A program made the position numbers and the translations under genes. This document shows positions 58,247-64,000 of a stretch of 64,000 bases of DNA, in pieces (the stretch's first letter is position 1; every line of letters starts with the position of its first letter). Origin of the DNA: Sipunculus nudus (taxonomy: Eukaryota; Annelida; Sipuncula; Golfingiida; Sipunculidae); NCBI GenBank assembly GCA_026874595.1, contig CM049311.1, forward strand, positions 43,589,676 to 43,653,675, given 5' to 3'. Below the pieces are notes generated by a model that was not told where the DNA came from, did no database searches, and saw only the letters and a program-made list of their open reading frames with translations.

Positions 58247-59788
58247 CAAGTGACCAATGGGTCATGACGCTCAGCTGACTGGGAAGAGATTCGCCAAAGG
58301 AAATTTTATCATCTGAATGGTAGTATATACCCATTCAACTGAAGATTCAAACAGTTTAAGCAACAGGCCAAGATTGTGACTGTATTTATATATCTCAAAA
58401 AATAAAGAAGAAATGCATAAACTTTAAAAAAAAATACAGGTGGTTCCTCCAGTCTGCAGAAACTAATAAAAACACTTAATGGTCAATATCCATGCAAAGA
58501 ATCATGGTGATCTCTGTATTAGTTGTTAAAATACTTCAGCTTTTGTATAAAATTTTCCATTATTCTGAGTGATACTTCGGAGTCCTATAGCTTGAAGGAT
58601 ATGGGTAACAGAGACCTAATTTCAGGTTTCCACAGATACTTTTCATGGGCCTCCTTCCATGACAAGAGTGAAGATTCTAGGTCCTGTTGTTACAATTTGT
58701 GCCATGTTAACAGATGACAGCATCCTTAAAGGTCTCAAAAATAGAGAAAAATATTGTAAAAAAAACCCGAACTAATACAGGTGGTGCCACCAGTCTGCAG
58801 AAACTGATGAAACACTCCATAATCAATATCCATGCAAAGAATGATGGTGATCTCTGCATTAGTTGTTCAGATACTTCAGCTTTTGTATCAAATTGTCCAT
58901 TATTCTGAGGGATACTTCGGAGTCCTATGGCTTGATGGATATGGGTAACAGAGACCTAATTTCAGGTTTCCACAGATACTTTTCATGGGCCTCCTTGCAT
59001 GACAAGAATGAAGATTCTAGGTCCTGTCATTACAATTTGTGCCACGTTAACAGATGACAGCATCCTTTAAGGTCTCAAAAATAGAGAAAAATATTCGTAA
59101 AGAAACCCGAACAAATATAGGTGGTGCCACCAGTCTGCAGAAACTGATGAAACACTCCATAATCAATATCCATACAAACAATGATGGTGATCTCTGCATT
59201 AGTTGTTCAGATACTTCAGCTTTTGTATCAATTTTTCCATTATTCTGAGCTGTACTTTGGAGTGCCATAGCTCAAAGGATATGGGTAACAGAGACCTAAT
59301 TTCAGGTTTCCATGGAGACTTTTCATGGGTCTCCCAGTGTATCAAGAATAAAGATTCCAGGTCCAGTCGTTACAATTTGTACCCTGTTGACAGATAACTA
59401 CATCCTTATAAAGGTCTCAAAAATAGAGAGAAAAAAAATATAGAAATTTGAAAAAAATACAGGTGGCACCACCAGTCTGCAGGAACTGATGGAACACCTC
59501 TTGATCAATATGTATCCCAGAATCATGACCATCAGTGTTGTAGTTACTAAGATGTTGCAGTTTGTTTTTATCAAATTTTCCATTATTCTGGGGGGGTAAT
59601 TGGGAGCACCACAGCTCAAAGGATATGGGTAACAGAGACCCTATTTCAGGTTTCCATGGAGATTTTTCATAGGTCTCTCACTATGTGAGGAATGAAGATT
59701 CTAGGTCCAGTCTTTACAATATGTGCCCTGTTGACAGATGTTCACTTTTTTAAAGGTCTCAAAAATAGAGAAAACAATTCATAAAATA
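58247..59788 (+). mobile_element. Family P element, subtype 2
   Basis: CAAGTGACCAATGGGTCATG start and the 5' body found at 37015, here without R, so it supplies the empty site for the 37198 R insertion. Four 336-340-bp units follow (GGTGGTTCCTCC, GGTGGTGCCACC twice, GGTGGCACCACC), all with mutated palindromes. Cut at 59789 by another P start. Confidence 0.7.
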
Positions 59789-60106
59789 CAAGTGACCCAT
59801 GGGTCATGACGCTCAGCTGCCATGCATGACCTGTGACATCATGGACTGAGATTCACAAATTCCAGTCAAATTTTGAAGAACCAATTTGCCAATTTGTTGA
59901 AAATTTTCTATGACAACAGAAATATATATCACCTATGTCTGGTTAAAACACAGTGAATTGATGGTCTGAGGAAAATGCATGATTGTTAAGCTATCAGGAA
60001 CTATTCCAACAGCCTGCTTGAAAACTGTCAGTCTCATAAGGAACTTCACAAAGGGCAAATATAAGATCAAAATATATAGCAAAAATCAAGGAAATACATG
60101 CCAGAA
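59789..60106 (+). mobile_element. Family P 5' fragment flanking R
   Basis: CAAGTGACCCATGGGTCATG, ACGCTCAGCTGCCATGC start; the following body is unlike the other P subtypes. An R element begins at 60107. Confidence 0.55.
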
Positions 60107-61437
60107 CTAGAATACGGGTAGTCGACAAGCGACTACGTGTATCCGCCTAAATCAGAGTGGAACTGGTGAAGTGAGGCATGGATTGAGTGGCAAGGGGAAA
60201 TAGAGTGAAGTGTTGCATATTAGCATGGATGTCTGCAGCCCCATTGTGTATGTAGGTTGCGCCACCTACCACAAAATCCAGAAAGCTGTCCAAGTTGTAT
60301 ACATATGCAAAATTTAAGGCAGATAAGTCAAACCACTACATGTATATGAGTGATTTTTGCCCTTGGCAGACAAACAGATGGACGCTGTGCAAAAATGGCT
60401 GCAGGTGGTGCCACCAGTTTTGCGTATGATAAAGAGCTATGTGAGAACTATACACATGCAAAACTTTTGCCCAATCGGTCAAACGGTTCCCAAGATATGA
60501 GCTTGGATATCTGCTGCATAAATGTAGAATGTAGGTGGCGCCACCTGTCATAAAATCAAGAGAGCTGTCGGGGAGGTATAAACCTGCAAAATTTTAGGCA
60601 GATATGTCAAACCACTGCAGAGATATGAGTGATTTTATCCCATGGCAGACAAATAGACGGGAGCTGTGCAAAAATGGCTGCAGGTGGCGCCACCAGTTTT
60701 GCGTATGATACAGAGCTATGTGAGATCTATACACATTCAAAATTTTGGCTCAATTGGTCAAACGGTTCCCGAGATATGAGCTTGGATGTCTGCAGCGTAA
60801 ACGTTAATGTAGGTGGCGCCACCTGTCATAAAATCAGAAAAGCTGTCTAGGATGTATACGCATGCCGAATTTTAGGTGAATTAGTCAAACCACTGCAGGG
60901 ATATGAGTGATTTTAACCCCAGGCAGAAGAACAAATGGACACTGTGCAAACATGGTTGCAGGTGGAGCCACCTTTTGTTGTATATGTTATAATGCTATCC
61001 CAGGGCTATATTTGTATACGCATGCTGAATTTCAGGTGAATTAGTCAAACCACTGCGGAGATATGAGTGATTTTAACCCAAGGCATACAAACAGATGGAC
61101 ACTGTGCAAACATGGTTGCAGGTGGCGCCACCATTTTTTGTATGTTAAACAGCTCTCCAAGGGCTACATTTGTGCAAAAAAATTTCCTGATCGGTCAAAT
61201 GGTTCCCGAGATATGTTGGTTTATGTGTGGAAACAGACACACAAACTGAGTGCAGAAGAAAGGTCAAAGGTCAAAACAAAATTGGGGTGCAGCAGTTCAC
61301 ATGTGAACTGAACATAATCCTGGGTTTCGTAAAATTCTGCCCAGCGGTTATGGAGGAGTTCTCCGGACACCTACGCGGCGGCAGCGGCGTGCAGCTGAAA
61401 ACCTAGTATCCGCAAAACTCAGTTTTGGCGGATGCAA
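60107..61437 (+). mobile_element. Family R element, complete copy
   Basis: CTAGAATACGGGTAGTCGAC, AAGCGACTACGTGTATCCGC start with a perfect 7-bp 5' stem (GTAGTCG / CGACTAC). Ends CTAGTATCCGCAAAACTCAG then TTTTGGCGGATGCAA. Four perfect GGTGGCGCCACC palindromes. GGCGGCAGCGGCG lies before the hairpin, as in the other full copies. Confidence 0.8.
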
Positions 61438-62435
61438 TTATTGAGAAACAGGTGCTTCTGTATGAATTTTTATTCAATACAAGCCAACTGTATTGCACTT
61501 TTATAAATGATGGTAATATTTATTCAGAAATATTTGACCCAATCCTTTACAAGATTACATAAATATACATCCAACTGCATTCACTTTAACTGTTCTTGAG
61601 ATAATATGATCAAAAGGAATTAAAAGATGGTTGCCTGGTGGCCATATTTGACTTTTGACAAGTCTGAAATCAGACAACAAACATTCTCTAAATCGGACCA
61701 AACATTAAAGAAAAATTACTGAAACTGCACTGAAGAAATAATTTCTAAGGTGGCTAACTGGCAGACATAATGGATTTCTGACAAGTATGACATTTGATAT
61801 CCCACATTCTCCAATAAGAGACCAAACTTGGGGCAATTTATCCAGTAATGAATGCCCAAAATAATTCAAAAGGCATGTCCAGGCGCTCATATCAGATTTA
61901 TAGATATGCAATTGTAAAAAATGCAAGTCCAATATTTTTTATTATCACTCTGCTTTCCAATGGGGTCAGCAGGGTAGGTAAACTGCCAAACCTGAAAGAA
62001 AAGAAATGCAGAAAGCATGACTAAGGGTCTTGAAATAAAACAAAAAGCCATCCTAAATCAAGGTACACATCCACATATTATGAGAACAAACACTTGCTTT
62101 TATATGTGGTGATATATATTAAAATATTCAGATATCTAGGAAACTATGTTTATTGCTAGGATTCCATAAAATAAACTGCAAAATGTTCCCATCATCTTAT
62201 AAATCAGTAGCTAAACCTTAATACTATACTCTCATAGTCTTAATGCCTGGCTGAAGCATTCAGACAACAGTGTTTTTGTTATGAAGTAACGAGGTACTTA
62301 TCACTGATCCTTATCACTTAATAGGCTGAAACAAAAGGGAGTCATATGTCACCAGTGTCACTCACAATTACAGCCACACAGGGAGATTACCAGCTGGGGT
62401 GGGATGGTTATATATACAAGAAAAATAGAGATGGT
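61438..62435. other. Low-repeat stretch with diverged repeats and one splice-like site
   Basis: Two diverged units with GGTGGC...TTTCTGACAAGT and CATTCTCYAA...GACCAAAC phrases (about 61630 and 61750) recall the array at 1440-2280. The remainder, to 62435, shows no recognised element. Confidence 0.35.
61949..61991 (-). CDS. Weak candidate host exon
   Basis: On the minus strand, TGCATTTCTTTTCTTTCAG is a strong pyrimidine tract and acceptor. A GT that could act as donor follows 43 bp later (AGA|GTGATAA, weak). Open frames include WQFTYPADPIGKQ and FGSLPTLLTPLES; neither is recognised. The strand agrees with the candidate exon at 9146-9260. A chance acceptor is quite possible. Confidence 0.2.
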
Positions 62436-62499
62436 CTATAAAATAAGTAATTGTGAACATCACTGACCTATAAAATAAGTAATTGTGAACATCACTGAC
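62436..62499 (+). repeat. 32-bp perfect direct duplication
   Basis: CTATAAAATAAGTAATTGTG...CATCACTGAC occurs twice without a gap, at 62436-62467 and 62468-62499. Confidence 0.9.
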
Positions 62500-63330
62500 C
62501 TATGACCTTGGCCTTTTGCCCACATATCAACTGGATTTTTTCTAAATGATGGGTAACTACTAACTACTTAAATCTGGTGTAATTACAATGGGTGAATAAC
62601 TTTGACCTGCAACCTTTAACCTGCTGACCAGCTGACCCCAAAATCAATAAGTTATTTATTCAAGCAAAAAGACCCATAAATATGAAGTTTGAGTCAAACT
62701 GAGTGATGCATAGATGTGGCATATGTGAAAGACTGAAGGTTTGGGTTGAACAGTTACACTTGAAATATGCTAACAAGCATTTAGAACAATTAAATATTGT
62801 GACCTTGACCTTTGACTTTTTGACCTCAGCATCAAGGCTTCTTCCCTTATTGGTAGGTAAGCCATATATGACAGATGGAAGGTACAGATTGAAAAGTTTG
62901 CCTGAAAATTACTCCATGCAAGAAGTGGGTGCTGTGAACTTGACCTTTGACCTCAAAATCAACAGGTCTTTTCCACTGTTGGCAGAGAAGCCATATCAGT
63001 GCTGAAAGGTTAGGAATGAAAAGTCTAGCTTGAAATGTGTCGACAACCTTTTCAAAGAAGTGGATCCTGTGACCCTGACCTTTGACCTTGTGACCTCAAA
63101 ATCTATAGGATTCTTCTCCAACTTAGTAGGTGAGCTATATGTGAAAAATCAAAGAATTGGGATGAAAGGGTTGGCTTAAAATGCATCCACAGGCTTTTCA
63201 AAGATGAGGCTCCTGTGACCTTGACCTTTGACCTTTTGACCTCAAAAAAAATTATGGTTCTTCCCCTGTTGGTAGGTGAGCTGTATGTGAAAGATGGACG
63301 GTTTGGGATGAAAATTTTGTCTCAAAGAGT
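62500..63330 (+). repeat. Family S array, third copy
   Basis: Units with GTGACCTTGACCTTTGACCT, AAAATC(A/T)ATAGG and GATGAAA(A/G)(G/T)TTTGGCTTAAAATGC. Perfect TGACCTTTGACCT words near 62940, 63078 and 63221. Passes into a P core unit at TTATTTCTGGGGGG. Confidence 0.65.
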
Positions 63331-64000
63331 TATTTCTGGGGGGTGCAAACACACCCCATAACTTCGAGAATATAGGTCACAGTGACCTAATTTCAGGTTT
63401 GCAAGGAGATCTTTTTATAACCTCTAAGACTGTATAGGGTTCATGGCCCTAGCCCCTACGGTTACGATTTGTGCCCTGCTAACGGACCGACGGCCGGCCG
63501 GCTGGACGGACAGACGGAAGGACGACGGACAAAGACCCATCGCTATAGCCCAGCATGACTGAAAGTCAGCTGAGCTAATAAAAAATATAGGTGGCACCAC
63601 CAGTCTCCAGACACTGATGAAACATCTCATGATCAATATGTATGCAAAAAATAATGACCATCGGTGAATTATTTAATGAGATATTGAAGTTATTGTACGA
63701 AATTTTAGACTATTTTGGGGGGGGGGGGGTACTTTGGGGCCCCATAGCTCGAAGGCTATGGGTAACACAGACCTAATTTCTGGTTTCCTTGAAGACTTTT
63801 TATAGGTCTCTCAGTATGTCAAGAATTAAGATTCTAGTTCCAATCTTTACGATTTGTGCCCTGTTAACAGATGTTCACATTTTTAAAGGTCTCAAAAATA
63901 GAGAAAAAAATTCGTAAAAAATTGAAAAAATACAGGTGGCCCCACTAGGCTGTAGGAACTGATTGAACATCTCATGATCAATGTGTATGCCAAAAATCAT
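63331..64000 (+). mobile_element. Family P core with internal 3' end, runs off the window
   Basis: One P unit ends in GACGGACAGACGGAAGGACG and the hairpin-type end GACTGAAAGTCAGCTGAGCT at about 63578. Further 336-type units continue to the window edge, with a 13-base G run at 63717-63729. Confidence 0.6.

Overview
The window is repeat-saturated, AT-rich eukaryotic DNA with no intact host protein gene. A marine invertebrate, most likely a bivalve mollusc, is suggested by two things: Helitron-like elements built like the 'pearl'/HINE elements of bivalves (tandem core units, ACGG-type microsatellite, 3' hairpin) and a split-direct-repeat tyrosine-recombinase retrotransposon. The organism is inferred, not proven.

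Most of the window is mosaic copies of four repeat families, named here for convenience. Family P starts near CAAGGGACCCATGGGTCACG, followed by GCTCAGCTGA, and ends in an ACGG/ACAG microsatellite plus the hairpin AGCTCAG...CTGAGCTAAAAA. Family Q starts AGGCCTACAGGCCTAATGCG and ends CACAGGTTCGCTAAAAA. Family R starts CTAGAATACGGGTAGTCG and ends in the hairpin GTATCCGC...GCGGATACAA. Family S is an array of units containing TGACCTTGACCTTTGACC. P, Q and R share one plan: a palindrome or hairpin at the 5' end, a 10-13 bp inverted repeat between the two ends, a tandemly repeated core, and a 3' hairpin in P and R. About 40 perfect copies of the 12-bp palindrome GGTGGCGCCACC recur in the cores of all three.

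Layout: 0.25-9.4 kb holds Q, a 145-bp tandem array and a chain of nested P copies, then a possible minus-strand host exon (9146-9260). 9.46-11.6 kb is a TA-flanked inverted-repeat element with a foldback element inside it. 12.5-14.9 kb holds two non-LTR retrotransposon remnants, one with 16-bp target duplications. 15.76-27.4 kb is one R copy split by an S element and by an 8.3-kb DIRS/Ngaro-like retrotransposon (gag, RT, RNase H, tyrosine recombinase, repeats in order A1-B1-A2-B2), which is itself split by a Q element. 27.4-43.2 kb is Q with P, R and a canonical small Helitron inserted. 43.25-53 kb is P containing Q containing P and R, plus a TA-flanked inverted-repeat element. 53-64 kb is Q, P, R and S again, with a weak minus-strand exon candidate near 61.95 kb.

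No enzyme here looks functional. The retrotransposon genes carry stops, frameshifts and a changed catalytic residue. The main value of the window is that several insertions can be checked against paralogous empty sites in the same window, which fixes element ends and relative ages. If the minus-strand exon is real, most of the window may be one large intron.
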